NCBI RefSeq assembly: GCF_014489635.1
Contig: NZ_CP060828.1
Location: 1,054,001 to 1,118,000 of the forward strand
Length of the DNA: 64,000 nt
Origin: Streptomyces roseirectus
Lineage (GTDB): Bacteria; Actinomycetota; Actinomycetes; Streptomycetales; Streptomycetaceae
Direction: 5' to 3'
Below are positions 28,294 through 37,596 of this stretch, one piece after another. Position 1 is the first letter of the stretch. Each line of letters starts with the position of its first letter. The notes beneath the pieces are model-generated. The model had not been told where the DNA came from and did not search any database. It worked only from the letters and a program-made list of their open reading frames with translations. The translations under genes were made by a program, and so were the position numbers.

Positions 28294-30369
28294 TCAGCCG
28301 TCCAACCGCACCAACACCACCCCCGGCCCCGAAGCCACACCCACCCGCACCCCACCCCCGTCCCACACCGCAACCCCCCTCCCCGCCGCAGCCGGATGCA
28401 CCACCTCAGCCCGCACCCCCCGCCCCGCCCAATGCACCAAAGGCACCCGCACCTCCCCCTCCCCCGCACCCCGCCACCACACCGACAGATAAGACGCCCC
28501 ACCCGGCACCCGCATCCCCAACACCACCCACTCGTCCTCCCACCCGGGCAACCCCAACGGCCAGAACGGCAAGGCCCGAGCCAGATCCCCCCGGATCGCC
28601 TTGTAGACCCCCAACGCGTCCCGCACAAGCCCCATCTGACGATCCGTCATCCGATCCAGATGCCCCGACAGATGGATCCGCCCCAACAACGCCCCACCCA
28701 GCGTGAACGAGATCAGCTCATCGGAGTACGACGGCTGCGGATACGCCCACACGGCCCCCTGCTCAGGCGGCGCAGCCGTGGGCGCGGACGCCGCGATCGG
28801 CGGATACCGCAACGGATCCTGCTGATCACTGGTCGACTGGAGCTGCGCGACGGCCAGCGTCGCCCCGTCCATCCGCATCCCCCCGGACGCACAGTTCTCG
28901 ACCACCAACCCGGGATACCGGTCCAACACCCCGCCCAGCCAGTCGAGATACGCGTACCCGTGCCCCAACAGCCCGGCCCCCGGCGCGAGATCCCCCGGCC
29001 CGACGGTCCCGGGATCGATCACGATGTTGTAGTCGAGCTTGAGATACCCCACCCCCCACTCCCCCACGATCCGGTCGACCGTGCGATCCAGGTGCGCCCG
29101 CGCGGCAGGATGCCTCAAGTCCAGCTGATACCGCCCCTGTTCGACGAGCCGCACCCCGTCCCGCTGGAAGAACGCCTCCGGCGGCAACACCCCGGCGACG
29201 GGACTGCGCACCCCCACCACCTCGGGCTCCAGCCACAGCCCCGGCACCATCCCCCGCTCCCGGATCCGCCCCAGCACCCGCTGGATCCCCCCGTCGGGAA
29301 ACCTCCGCCCCGACGCCTCCCACTCCCCGACGCTGTCCCACCACCCGTCCGCGTCGTCGTCGTACCACCCGGAGTCGATGCAGAAGTACTCGGCCCCGGC
29401 GCGAGCCGCCGCGTCGATCAGCGGATACAGCTTCTCCGAAGTGGGGTCCCCCATCAGCGTGTTCATGTAGTCGTTGAAGATCACCGGCAACGCGACATGA
29501 TCGGGGTGCGGACGCCGCACAGCGCGCCGGTAGGACGTCAGCGCCCCCATCGCCTCGTCGAACCCGGCGCCCAGGGCCAGCACCGCGGGCACGCCGGTGA
29601 ACTCCTCCCCCGGCGTGAGCCTCACCCGCCACTGGTGCTCGGCGTCCGTGGGCCCGTTCAGCGCCAGGTACGTCGCGTGGTCCCGCTCCCCCAGGTCCCA
29701 CCGCCAGCCGCCCGGCGACTCGATCTGCCACAACCAGGCCCGCCCGCTCGCCCGTTCGGTCAGCGCCCCCATCGCGAGGTGCCCGTCGGTGGGCCAACTG
29801 CCCCGCCCGGTGAGCCGGAACGCGGCCCGGCTGTCGTGCTGATGGGAGTCGACCCCGATGTCGGCGACGGCGTCCCGCAACGGCTCCGATCCCCAACGGC
29901 ACTCCGCGAGCCAGTCGTTGCGCGCCCGGTGCACGTCGAGGACGTCGGCGGAGGGCAGCCCGCCGAGCACGAGACTGCTGACGGACTGCACGACCAGCGC
30001 CGCGCCCCCGTCGTTGCGCAGCCGCACCCGGGACCGCAGCACCGCAAGCCCCTCGAAGGACGTCAGCTCGACGAAGGCCGTCAACCCCGTGACGACGTCG
30101 TGGAGTTCGATCGTCAGCCGGTCGCCGTCGACCGAATGTCCTTGGTACCGCAGCCGGTTGCCGAGCGCGGTCCCCGTGAACCGTGGCCCCGACCAGCCGC
30201 TCCCGTGCCCGAACGCGGTCAACTCGACCAGGGGTAGGGCGACTTCGACGTCCACCGGTTCGGCGGCGGGTCCCAGCCGCACCACCCGTACCGTTCCGTC
30301 CGGCGCGACGCCGAACTCCACCTCCAGCGCCGGGTGACCCCACACAAGCCCGTCCGCCGTCTCGGTCAC
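28294..30369 (-). CDS. Alpha-galactosidase, GH36 family
   Basis: This 691-residue cytoplasmic enzyme has the GH36/GH-D architecture: an N-terminal beta-supersandwich, a central TIM barrel and a C-terminal beta domain. The nucleophile lies in KLDYN (Asp446). ENCASGGMRMD and a likely acid/base aspartate in STSDQQD (near 515) follow. It would remove alpha-1,6-linked galactose from raffinose- or galactomannan-type oligosaccharides. No signal peptide is present. The GTG start has GGGGAGG 6 bp upstream. It is divergent from lacI across two GTGACCGGTCAC operators. Confidence 0.92.
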   Translation of the reverse strand: MTETADGLVWGHPALEVEFGVAPDGTVRVVRLGPAAEPVDVEVALPLVELTAFGHGSGWSGPRFTGTALGNRLRYQGHSVDGDRLTIELHDVVTGLTAFVELTSFEGLAVLRSRVRLRNDGGAALVVQSVSSLVLGGLPSADVLDVHRARNDWLAECRWGSEPLRDAVADIGVDSHQHDSRAAFRLTGRGSWPTDGHLAMGALTERASGRAWLWQIESPGGWRWDLGERDHATYLALNGPTDAEHQWRVRLTPGEEFTGVPAVLALGAGFDEAMGALTSYRRAVRRPHPDHVALPVIFNDYMNTLMGDPTSEKLYPLIDAAARAGAEYFCIDSGWYDDDADGWWDSVGEWEASGRRFPDGGIQRVLGRIRERGMVPGLWLEPEVVGVRSPVAGVLPPEAFFQRDGVRLVEQGRYQLDLRHPAARAHLDRTVDRIVGEWGVGYLKLDYNIVIDPGTVGPGDLAPGAGLLGHGYAYLDWLGGVLDRYPGLVVENCASGGMRMDGATLAVAQLQSTSDQQDPLRYPPIAASAPTAAPPEQGAVWAYPQPSYSDELISFTLGGALLGRIHLSGHLDRMTDRQMGLVRDALGVYKAIRGDLARALPFWPLGLPGWEDEWVVLGMRVPGGASYLSVWWRGAGEGEVRVPLVHWAGRGVRAEVVHPAAAGRGVAVWDGGGVRVGVASGPGVVLVRLDG

Positions 30370-30419
30370 GGCACCTCCCCGTCATGTGAATCCGCCGTTA
30401 CGGTCTCTTGACGCCCTGA

Positions 30420-30435
30420 TTGTGACCGGTCACAA
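30420..30435. promoter_or_regulatory. LacI-type operator 1
   Basis: A perfect 16-bp palindrome, TTGTGACCGGTCACAA, lies between the alpha-galactosidase and lacI starts. The central CG and the dyad are typical of LacI/GalR operators. Its centre is 27 bp from that of operator 2. Confidence 0.85.
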
Positions 30436-30442
30436 TCCTGGC

Positions 30443-31480
30443 ATGGATGTGACCGGTCACACAAGGCGCCCGGCGAGCATCAGGGACGTGGCCAGCGCAG
30501 CCGGGGTCTCGTACCAGACGGTCTCGCGCGTCATCAACGACCACCCGAGCGTCAGGCCGGCGACCCGGGAGAGGGTCCTCGCGGCCATCGAGACGCTGGG
30601 CTTCCGGCGCAACGCGACCGCGCTCGCCCTGGCCAGCGGCCGCAGCCGGGGCGTGACCGTGCTGACCGCCAACACCACGCACTACGGGTACGCGGCGATC
30701 CTCCAGGGCATCGAGGAGGCGGCCCGCGCCGCGTCGTACGCGGTGGGGATCAGGGTCCTGGAGTCCGACGACGCGCCCGCCGTCGCCGCCGAGGTGCGGC
30801 GCGCGGCCGACGCGGGCGGCGGGCTGGTCGTGATCGCCTACGATCCGGCGGGCGTGCGGGCGCTGGCGGCGGTCCCGGCCGGGCTCCCGGTCGTCGGTGT
30901 GGTCGAGACGCCCGCGAGCCCGCCGAAGGGCGACCGGCCGTGGGTGTGGACCGACGACCGCGCGGCGGCGTACGAGGCGACCCGCCACCTGCTGGCGCTG
31001 GGCCACCGGACCGTCCACTACATCACCATCCCCTCCAGCACCCGCCGCACCGCCGCCCGCACCGAGGGCTGGCGCCAGGCCCTCACCGAGGCCGGCGCCG
31101 CCGTCCCCCGCCCGCTGCAAGGGAGTTGGGGACCGGCGGGCGGCTACTCGGCGGGCCTGAAGCTCGCCCGGGACCCGTCCGTCACGGCGGTCCTGTGCGG
31201 CAACGACGACCTCGCGCTCGGCGTCCTGCGCGCCCTGCACGAGACGGGCCGCCGCGTCCCGGACGACGTCAGCGTGGCCGGCTTCGACGACGCCCCGCAC
31301 GCCGCGTACCTCACCCCGTCCCTCACGACCGTCCGTCTCGACTTCACCGGCCTCGGCAGGGCCGCGTTCGCCCTGCTGCACGGCGTCCTGGAGAAGTCCG
31401 ACCGGATCGCCCCGCACCCCGTCTCCGTACCGGAGCTGGTGGTCCGGGAGAGCTCGGCCGCACCGCCCGCCGATCGCTGA
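30443..31480 (+). CDS. LacI/GalR-family repressor of the galactoside locus
   Basis: This 345-residue regulator has an N-terminal LacI helix-turn-helix (ASIRDVASAAGVSYQTVSRV, about 12-31), the hinge helix NATALALASGRS and a periplasmic-binding-like effector domain ending near VRESS. The ATG at 30443 is the only start that keeps a normal short N-terminus. No good ribosome site precedes it, so leaderless translation is possible. Operator 2 lies inside codons 2-7. It probably represses itself, the divergent alpha-galactosidase and perhaps the downstream transporter, relieved by an imported galactoside. Confidence 0.92.
   Translation: MDVTGHTRRPASIRDVASAAGVSYQTVSRVINDHPSVRPATRERVLAAIETLGFRRNATALALASGRSRGVTVLTANTTHYGYAAILQGIEEAARAASYAVGIRVLESDDAPAVAAEVRRAADAGGGLVVIAYDPAGVRALAAVPAGLPVVGVVETPASPPKGDRPWVWTDDRAAAYEATRHLLALGHRTVHYITIPSSTRRTAARTEGWRQALTEAGAAVPRPLQGSWGPAGGYSAGLKLARDPSVTAVLCGNDDLALGVLRALHETGRRVPDDVSVAGFDDAPHAAYLTPSLTTVRLDFTGLGRAAFALLHGVLEKSDRIAPHPVSVPELVVRESSAAPPADR
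30448..30461. promoter_or_regulatory. LacI-type operator 2, inside the lacI reading frame
   Basis: A perfect 14-bp palindrome, TGTGACCGGTCACA, shares the core of operator 1 and lies within the first codons of lacI. Binding here would block transcription at or just after initiation, giving tight autoregulation. It could also support looping with operator 1. Confidence 0.82.
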
Positions 31481-31516
31481 ACACCGCACACCTCAACACC
31501 CCGCACGAGCACCGAT

Positions 31517-31538
31517 GTTCTGATCCTGCTTCCAGAAC
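31517..31538. repeat. Inverted repeat in the lacI-transporter gap
   Basis: Arms GTTCTG (31517-31522) and CAGAAC (31533-31538) flank a 10-base spacer, 24 bp upstream of the binding-protein gene. It could be an operator or an mRNA hairpin. It does not match the GTGACCGGTCAC operators, so LacI control by this site is not shown. Confidence 0.35.
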
Positions 31539-31561
31539 CACCCGTTCTCGAAAGGCACGTG

Positions 31562-32884
31562 ATGCAGACAAGAGCTCTCTCTGCCCTGGCGCTGATCTGC
31601 GCCCTCGGCCTGGCCGCCACCGCGTGCAGCGACCCGACCGCCGGCGACTCCGCGACCGACTCGAAGCAGACGGCCGTGAACCCGACGGCCCGGCTCGACG
31701 GCGTGAAGCTGACGATGTGGACGGCGCAGAACACGGTGAACGCGCCGAAGCAGGTGATCGACGCCTTCGAGAAGGCGACCGGCGCGCGGGTCGAGACGCA
31801 GGCGATCCCGGACCTGTACGAGCAGAACGTGCCGACGAAGCTCGCCTCGGGCGACCGTCCGGATCTGATGTTCTGGCAGCCGTCGATCTCGACGCTGCCG
31901 TTCGTCCAGCCGAAGCAGAACCTCCTCACCCTCGACGGCGAACCGTGGGTCGCGAAACTCGGCGACACGGAACGGAAGTTGGGGGTGATCGACGGCAAGC
32001 GGTACGCGGCGATCGTCACCAGCCCGGCGATGCTCGGCGTCTACTACAACAAGGACGTCTTCCGGCAGGCGGGCCTGAGCGAGAAGGACTTCCCGAAGTC
32101 CTACGACCAGCTCCTCGCGCTGGGCCGCACGGTCGTCGACAGGACCGACGCGGCGGGCTTCTACGAGGCCGGCGGCGACAAGTGGCCGCTCCAGTGGCAG
32201 ATGCAGCTCCAGCTCACCGACCTCGACCAGCAGTGGTGGGAGGGGCTGAACCGGGGCGAGCGGAAGTGGACGGACCCGGTGGTGGTCGCCGCGGTCAAGA
32301 AGTACAAGGACAACCTCCTCGACGCCGGGCTCGCCCAGAAGAACTACCGCACCGGCACGTTCACCGGGCAGGCCGACGCCCTGTGGAACGGCGAGGTGGG
32401 GATGGTCCTCAACGTCACCTCGTTCCAGACCCAGTTGCAGGCCAAGCACTCCACCGCCGAGCTGGACCAGAAGATCGGCTGGTTCCCCGTCGCCAACTCC
32501 TCGGCGACGGGCCTGTATTCACCGGACCAGACGAACGGCGTCGTCGCCTTCCGCACGGGTGACGAGAAGCGGCAGAACGCGGCCCGGCAGTTCCTCGCGT
32601 TCTGGCTCGGCCCCGACTACGCCGACTACATCGCGGCGATGAGGATCCCGTCCGTGCAGCCGTCGGTGCCGACCCCGGCCGGGCTGCCGCAGACGTCGAA
32701 GGACCAGGTGGCGGCGTTGCCGAAGGCGATCGGCGTGTTCCAGGCGAAGGCGATCGTCGCCCCGGACACGCATCTCTACCTGGCCGACATGATCTTCGGC
32801 AAGAAGAGTCCGCAGCAGGTCGCGCAGGCGATCCAGGACCAGTTCGCCCAGGTCGCCAAGGCGCAGGGCGCGCCCGGGTTCTGA
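31562..32884 (+). CDS. Sugar ABC transporter substrate-binding lipoprotein
   Basis: This 440-residue lipoprotein belongs to solute-binding family 1 (MalE/MsmE-like). A lipoprotein signal ends at the Cys22 lipobox (AATAC). LTMWTAQ begins the mature fold, and FWQPSI, GVYYNKDVF and WNGEVGM are typical family segments. It captures an oligosaccharide for the two downstream permeases; context suggests alpha-galactosides, which is inference. The ATG has AAAGG 7 bp upstream. No ATPase gene is linked, so a shared MsiK-type ATPase is likely, as is usual in Streptomyces. Confidence 0.9.
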   Translation: MQTRALSALALICALGLAATACSDPTAGDSATDSKQTAVNPTARLDGVKLTMWTAQNTVNAPKQVIDAFEKATGARVETQAIPDLYEQNVPTKLASGDRPDLMFWQPSISTLPFVQPKQNLLTLDGEPWVAKLGDTERKLGVIDGKRYAAIVTSPAMLGVYYNKDVFRQAGLSEKDFPKSYDQLLALGRTVVDRTDAAGFYEAGGDKWPLQWQMQLQLTDLDQQWWEGLNRGERKWTDPVVVAAVKKYKDNLLDAGLAQKNYRTGTFTGQADALWNGEVGMVLNVTSFQTQLQAKHSTAELDQKIGWFPVANSSATGLYSPDQTNGVVAFRTGDEKRQNAARQFLAFWLGPDYADYIAAMRIPSVQPSVPTPAGLPQTSKDQVAALPKAIGVFQAKAIVAPDTHLYLADMIFGKKSPQQVAQAIQDQFAQVAKAQGAPGF

Positions 32885-32886
32885 CG

Positions 32887-33807
32887 ATGACTCAGACCGT
32901 CGCACCCGCCACGTCACGTCCCGCGCAGGGCGGTCCCAGAAAACCGGGGCGCCTTCCGCGTGCCGCCGTGCACCACCCCTGGTGGTTCGCGCTGCCCGCG
33001 ATCGTCGTCTTCGCGGGCTTCTTCCTGGCCCCCAACCTGCTCAACTTCTACTACCCGTTCACGAACTGGTCGTCGTACCACTCGGACATCGCGTTCACCG
33101 GCCTGGACAACTTCCGTACGGTCGCCGAGGACGGGTCGCTGCTGCGGGCGATCCGCACGACGCTGCTGTACGCGGTGCTGGCCGCGTTCTTCCAGAACGG
33201 GTTCGGGCTGGTGCTGGCGCTGCTCCTGGAGGCGGACACCCGTTTCAACCGGTTCTTCCGGGCGGTGTTCTTCCTGCCGGTGCTGATCTCGGCGCTCGCC
33301 ACGGGCTATGTCTTCCAGGCGCTCCTGGACCAGGACGGCGCCGTCAACTCCGTGCTGGGGACGGACGTTCCATGGCTGGGGTCGACGACGTGGACGCTGG
33401 TCCTGGTGACGCTCGTGCACGGCTGGAAGTGGATGGGCCTGTCGATGCTGATCTACCTCGCGGGCCTCAAGGGCATCCCGGGCGACATGCTGGAAGCGGC
33501 CCGGATGGACGGCGCGGGGCCCTGGCGGACGTTCTGGTCGGTGCGCTGGCCGATGCTCGCGCCGGCGGTCACCTTCAACGTGACGACCGCGCTGATCGGT
33601 TCGATGAACACCTTCGACATCGTGCAGGCCACGACCGGCGGCGGGCCCGCCGCGTCCACGGAGGTCTTCAACATCTACATGTTCCGCATCTTCGGCCAGG
33701 GCCTGTACGCGCAGGCGACGGCGATGAGTCTCGTCCTCTTCCTGATCGTGGTCGCCGTCGCGATCCCGCTGGTCGTCGGCCTGAGGCGAAGGGAGCAGTT
33801 GCTGTGA
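32887..33807 (+). CDS. Sugar ABC permease, MalF-like
   Basis: This 306-residue membrane protein has a cytoplasmic N-terminal tail and six predicted helices. The EAA loop EAARMDGAGPWRTFWSVRWP docks the ATPase. It starts two bases after the binding-protein stop and ends in a GTGA overlap with the next permease, so the three genes are one operon. Confidence 0.92.
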   Translation: MTQTVAPATSRPAQGGPRKPGRLPRAAVHHPWWFALPAIVVFAGFFLAPNLLNFYYPFTNWSSYHSDIAFTGLDNFRTVAEDGSLLRAIRTTLLYAVLAAFFQNGFGLVLALLLEADTRFNRFFRAVFFLPVLISALATGYVFQALLDQDGAVNSVLGTDVPWLGSTTWTLVLVTLVHGWKWMGLSMLIYLAGLKGIPGDMLEAARMDGAGPWRTFWSVRWPMLAPAVTFNVTTALIGSMNTFDIVQATTGGGPAASTEVFNIYMFRIFGQGLYAQATAMSLVLFLIVVAVAIPLVVGLRRREQLL

Positions 33808-34634
33808 ACCCCTCCGTCCTGTGGCGGTACGGCCGTCCCGCGCTGGTCCTGCTGATCGCCGCGCTCGCCATCGGTGTGCCGCTGTGGCTGGTCGCCGTCA
33901 CCTCCGCGAAGCCCCAGGGGGAGGCGGTGCGGCCGAACTTGGACCTGCCCCGCCACTGGCAGCCCGCGAGCAACTACGAAGACGCCGTCAGCCAGGGCGA
34001 GATGCTGCGCGGGCTGCTCAACTCGCTGCTGGTCGTGGTGCCTTCGGTGGTGCTCGTGCTGGTGCTCGGCGCGGGCGCCGCGTGGGTGTTCGCGCGCCGG
34101 ACGTCGCGGCTGGTGTCGGCGGCGTACGCGCTGTGCATCAGCGGGCTGCTGCTGCCGCCCGCCGTCGTCACCGTCGTCATGGAGCTGCGCCAGCTCGGGC
34201 TCGCGAACACGCGGCCGGGGATGATCGCCGTGTATACCGGGATGTACCTGTCGACGTCGATCTTCTTCATGACGGGGTTCATCCGCGCGATCCCCTTCGA
34301 GCTGGAGGAGGCGGCGCGGATCGACGGGGCGCGACCCGCGCGGATCTTCGTGCGGATCGTGCTGCCGCTGCTGCGGCCGGTGATCGCGACCGCGACGATC
34401 ATGGTGACGCTCTACGCCTGGAGCGACGTCTTCTACGCGTTCTTCGTCCTCGGCGGCGGAGAGCGGGCCACTCTGCCGCTGGGCCTCTACCAGGTGGCCA
34501 GCGCCCAGCTCTATCTCGACAACTGGCATCTCGTCTTCGCGTACGTCGTGGTGATGAGCCTGCCGATGGTCGCCGTGTTCCTCGTCGGCCAGCGAAAGAT
34601 CGTGTCCGGAATCACCAGTGGAGCCGTCAAGTAG
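33804..34634 (+). CDS. Sugar ABC permease, MalG-like
   Basis: This 276-residue protein is the second membrane subunit. It has six predicted helices, a large extracellular loop after helix 1 (RPNLDLPRHWQP) and the EAA loop EEAARIDGARPARIFVRIVL. The GTG start overlaps the preceding stop. The secreted glycosidase begins 17 bp later. Confidence 0.92.
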   Translation: MNPSVLWRYGRPALVLLIAALAIGVPLWLVAVTSAKPQGEAVRPNLDLPRHWQPASNYEDAVSQGEMLRGLLNSLLVVVPSVVLVLVLGAGAAWVFARRTSRLVSAAYALCISGLLLPPAVVTVVMELRQLGLANTRPGMIAVYTGMYLSTSIFFMTGFIRAIPFELEEAARIDGARPARIFVRIVLPLLRPVIATATIMVTLYAWSDVFYAFFVLGGGERATLPLGLYQVASAQLYLDNWHLVFAYVVVMSLPMVAVFLVGQRKIVSGITSGAVK

Positions 34635-34651
34635 ACCGGAGGTCCAGCAAC

Positions 34652-37186
34652 GTGACCGCCCCCACCCGCACGAGACTCCGAACCGCCCTCGTCACCACCG
34701 CACTTGGAGCCGCCCTCATGGCAGGCGCACTCCCCGCGCAGGGCACCGAGCGGGCAACCGCCCCTCAGCGCCTGACCGTCGACCTCGCCGCCTCCGAAGG
34801 CCCGGTCCAACTCGGCGCGAACGGTGCCCTGTACGGGCTCAGCGACGACGGCGTGCCCAGCGACGCGGCCCTCGAACCCCTGAAGATCACCAGCATCTCG
34901 CAGAAGGCGGAAGGCGGCGCCCAGCACCCCAACGGCGACGCGCTCACCGTCTCCGACGCGTTCCTGCGCAACGGCGGCGGCGAGATCAACGTCATGATGC
35001 AGGACATCTACGCGAAGTGGCCGTACGAAGACCTCGGCATCGACGACTACCTGCCGAAGGTCGACAGGATCACGGCGCAGATCGCGGCCCATCCGAACAG
35101 CGAGCGGTTCGTCTACATCCCGTTCAACGAACCGGACTTCATCTGGTACAAGCTCAACGGGCCCCAGGCGGAGTACGAGGTCGAGCGCGACCGGTTCCTC
35201 CAGCACTGGAAGACGGTGTACCAGCGGATCCGCGCGATCGACCCGGACGCGGTGATCGGCGGGCCCAACGAGACCGGCTACTACCCGCGTTTCCTGCGGG
35301 ACTTCCTCACCTTCGCCAAGCGGGAGAACGTCCTCCCGCAGATCATGACCTGGCACGAGCTGAACTCCGGCTCGCTGCGCGACTTCCAGGGCCACTACGA
35401 CAACTACCGTGCTCTTGAGCGGGAGTTGGGCATCGGGCCACTGAAGATCAACATCGACGAGTACGCCAACCGGCGTGACCTGTCGGTGCCGGGCCAACTC
35501 GTGCAGTGGATCTCCATGTTCGAGCGCAACAAGGTGTACGCGAACATGGCGTACTGGGACGCGGCCGGCAACCTCAGCGGCCAGGTCGTCCGCTCCAACA
35601 TCCCCAACGGCGGCTGGTGGCTCTTCCGTTGGTACGCGGGCCTGACCGGAGACACGGTCAAGGTGACCCCGCCGCAGGCCAACACCATCGACACCCTCCA
35701 GGGCCTCGCCTCCCTCGACCGCTCCCGCCGCCAGGCCCAGGTCCTGCTCGGCGGCTCCGAGGGCGACGCGGACGTCGTCGTGGCCGACGTGCCGCGTTCC
35801 GTGTTCGGCCGTACGGTCACCGCGACGGTCGCCGAGGCGGCCTGGTCGGGGTACGAGGGTCAGCACGCGGCGCCGCGGGTCCTCGCGCGGACGAAGGTGA
35901 AGGTCGCCGCCGACGGCACGGTCACCGTCCCGCTGCGGGGCCTGCACAGGATGTCGGCGTACCGGATCGTCCTCACCCCCGCCGGCACCGGCGTCCCGGC
36001 CACGCCGTCCGTGCCGTGGTCCGCGTCGTACGAGGCGGAGAGCGCGGCGATCACCGGCGGGACCGTCCACACGCACGGCACCGTCCAGAACGCCAACGGG
36101 TACGCGGCGTCCGGCACGAAGGACGTCGGCTCCCTCAACACCCCCGCCAGCAAGGTCGAGTTCACGGTCACGGTGCCCGAGGACGGCGCGTACGACCTGG
36201 CGGTCCTGTACGGCAACCAGTCCGGGCGTCCCGCCACCCAGAAGCTCTCGGTCGACGGCGCGGCCCCGGTGACGGTGACGTACCCGTCCACCGAGAACTG
36301 GACCTACCGCGCCAAGCAGGACGTCCGGCTGCGACTGACCGCCGGGACGCACGTGTTGACGCTCGCCAAGGGCGACGCCGAGGTCACGCTCGACCGGATC
36401 GACCTCACCCGGTACACGGGCGCGCCGTCCGCGTCGTACGAGGCGACGCTCGCGGACATCAGCGGGCGGCCGTCCTTCGACTACGCGTCGTCCGCCGGGA
36501 CCGGCACGGGCGCGCTCGGGCTGCGGCGGGGCGACAAGGCGGTGTTCGACGTGTACGCGCCGCGCGACGGCTACTACTCGGTCGTCCCGCGTGCCTCCGC
36601 GCCGGTCCGGATCGCCCTGCACGGCACGGCGTCGGCCGCCCTGCCCGACCGTCCGCTGCGGCTCTACCTCGTCGCGGGCAACAACCGCGTCACGGTGACG
36701 TCCGGCCACGCGTCCCTGCGGTCCCTCGACGTGTCGGGCGAGGGTTCCAACGCGGGCGTCCTCACGTACGGGGCCGGTGACGCCGTCCTCACGGGCGGCG
36801 CCAAGGTGGTCACCTCGGCGCACGCGCCCGGCGGGGCGTATATCGGGAACCTCGGCAACAGCCCTGACTCCACAGCCGAGTTCAGGGTGGACGCGCCTCG
36901 CTCCGGGCGCTATCTGCTGGTCGTCACCTACGCGCACAACGACCGCCGCGACAACGGGCACGCCTACAACACCGACATCATGTCCCGCACGGCGGACATC
37001 ACGGTCGACGGCGCCGCCCCACGGAAGGTCACCTTCAAGAACACCTGGAGCACGGACGACTACTGGACCGTCGGCGTCCCCGTCGACCTGAGGAAGGGCA
37101 CCAACACCGTGACCCTCGGCAACCCGACCGCCTGGGCACCAGACGTCGCCCGGATCGACCTGGGCAGGATCGTCGCCCAGAACTGA
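34652..37186 (+). CDS. Secreted multidomain glycoside hydrolase, clan-A-like
   Basis: This 844-residue protein has a signal peptide (about 1-31). A TIM-barrel-like catalytic region follows, with a plausible acid/base glutamate in FNEPD (Glu160) and nucleophile in NIDEYAN (Glu270), the clan GH-A pattern seen for example in GH39. A beta-sandwich linker ends near 435. Then come carbohydrate-binding-like modules, one starting at SASYEAESAAITGG (about 455) and another region near the C-terminus (about 700-844). I cannot name the family or substrate with confidence. GGAGG precedes the GTG start by 9 bp. It closes the sugar operon and probably feeds the importer. Confidence 0.8.
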   Translation: MTAPTRTRLRTALVTTALGAALMAGALPAQGTERATAPQRLTVDLAASEGPVQLGANGALYGLSDDGVPSDAALEPLKITSISQKAEGGAQHPNGDALTVSDAFLRNGGGEINVMMQDIYAKWPYEDLGIDDYLPKVDRITAQIAAHPNSERFVYIPFNEPDFIWYKLNGPQAEYEVERDRFLQHWKTVYQRIRAIDPDAVIGGPNETGYYPRFLRDFLTFAKRENVLPQIMTWHELNSGSLRDFQGHYDNYRALERELGIGPLKINIDEYANRRDLSVPGQLVQWISMFERNKVYANMAYWDAAGNLSGQVVRSNIPNGGWWLFRWYAGLTGDTVKVTPPQANTIDTLQGLASLDRSRRQAQVLLGGSEGDADVVVADVPRSVFGRTVTATVAEAAWSGYEGQHAAPRVLARTKVKVAADGTVTVPLRGLHRMSAYRIVLTPAGTGVPATPSVPWSASYEAESAAITGGTVHTHGTVQNANGYAASGTKDVGSLNTPASKVEFTVTVPEDGAYDLAVLYGNQSGRPATQKLSVDGAAPVTVTYPSTENWTYRAKQDVRLRLTAGTHVLTLAKGDAEVTLDRIDLTRYTGAPSASYEATLADISGRPSFDYASSAGTGTGALGLRRGDKAVFDVYAPRDGYYSVVPRASAPVRIALHGTASAALPDRPLRLYLVAGNNRVTVTSGHASLRSLDVSGEGSNAGVLTYGAGDAVLTGGAKVVTSAHAPGGAYIGNLGNSPDSTAEFRVDAPRSGRYLLVVTYAHNDRRDNGHAYNTDIMSRTADITVDGAAPRKVTFKNTWSTDDYWTVGVPVDLRKGTNTVTLGNPTAWAPDVARIDLGRIVAQN

Positions 37187-37198
37187 CCCCCGCAGGAC

Positions 37199-37238
37199 GC
37201 TCATGGCGGGCGAGCCGTCCCACCCGCCCGCCATGAGC
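37199..37238. terminator. Terminator hairpin of the sugar operon
   Basis: Perfect 14-bp arms (37199-37212 and 37225-37238; GCTCATGGCGGGCG and its complement) flank a 12-base loop, 12 bp after the glycosidase stop. No T-run follows. Confidence 0.8.
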
Positions 37239-37596
37239 ACGACCCCCGAAGAGCCGGACGAGACACCCGGCACCGCCGCCCCGGACGCGGCAGGCGCTGC
37301 GCGCGGGCACGGACACCTCGGTGCGGCGGTGACCCACGCCGGCCGACCTGCCGGGGGGCACCGGCTCCGGGCCGCCGCACCACGCGGCTGGGCATCGCCC
37401 CACGACGCACGACAGACCGCGCCCCCGTCGACGCCGCCGAGCCGCCCCCGGCGCCACGCCCTCAAGGTCCCCGCCCCCGGCGCCCCGGTCCCGGCCACCC
37501 CGCCCACCGGCGTGCCCGCGCCCCCGCCCCGCGTTGGTAGCGTCGCCCTGCACCGCGTCCGCCGGCGTGGTGGGCCACTCGTACGAGAGAGAGCAG
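37239..37596. other. Non-coding spacer before galU
   Basis: This 358-bp stretch contains no gene that I can support. An open frame runs through it, but it begins inside the terminator hairpin, is proline/arginine-rich and runs into galU in another frame. A possible minus-10 element TAGCGT lies at 37538-37543, about 54 bp before the galU start, without a clear minus-35. Confidence 0.6.

Noticed and set aside
34511..37507. 998-residue minus-strand frame opposite the secreted glycosidase
   Set aside because: Low-complexity shadow; the plus-strand gene has a signal peptide, catalytic motifs and a ribosome site.
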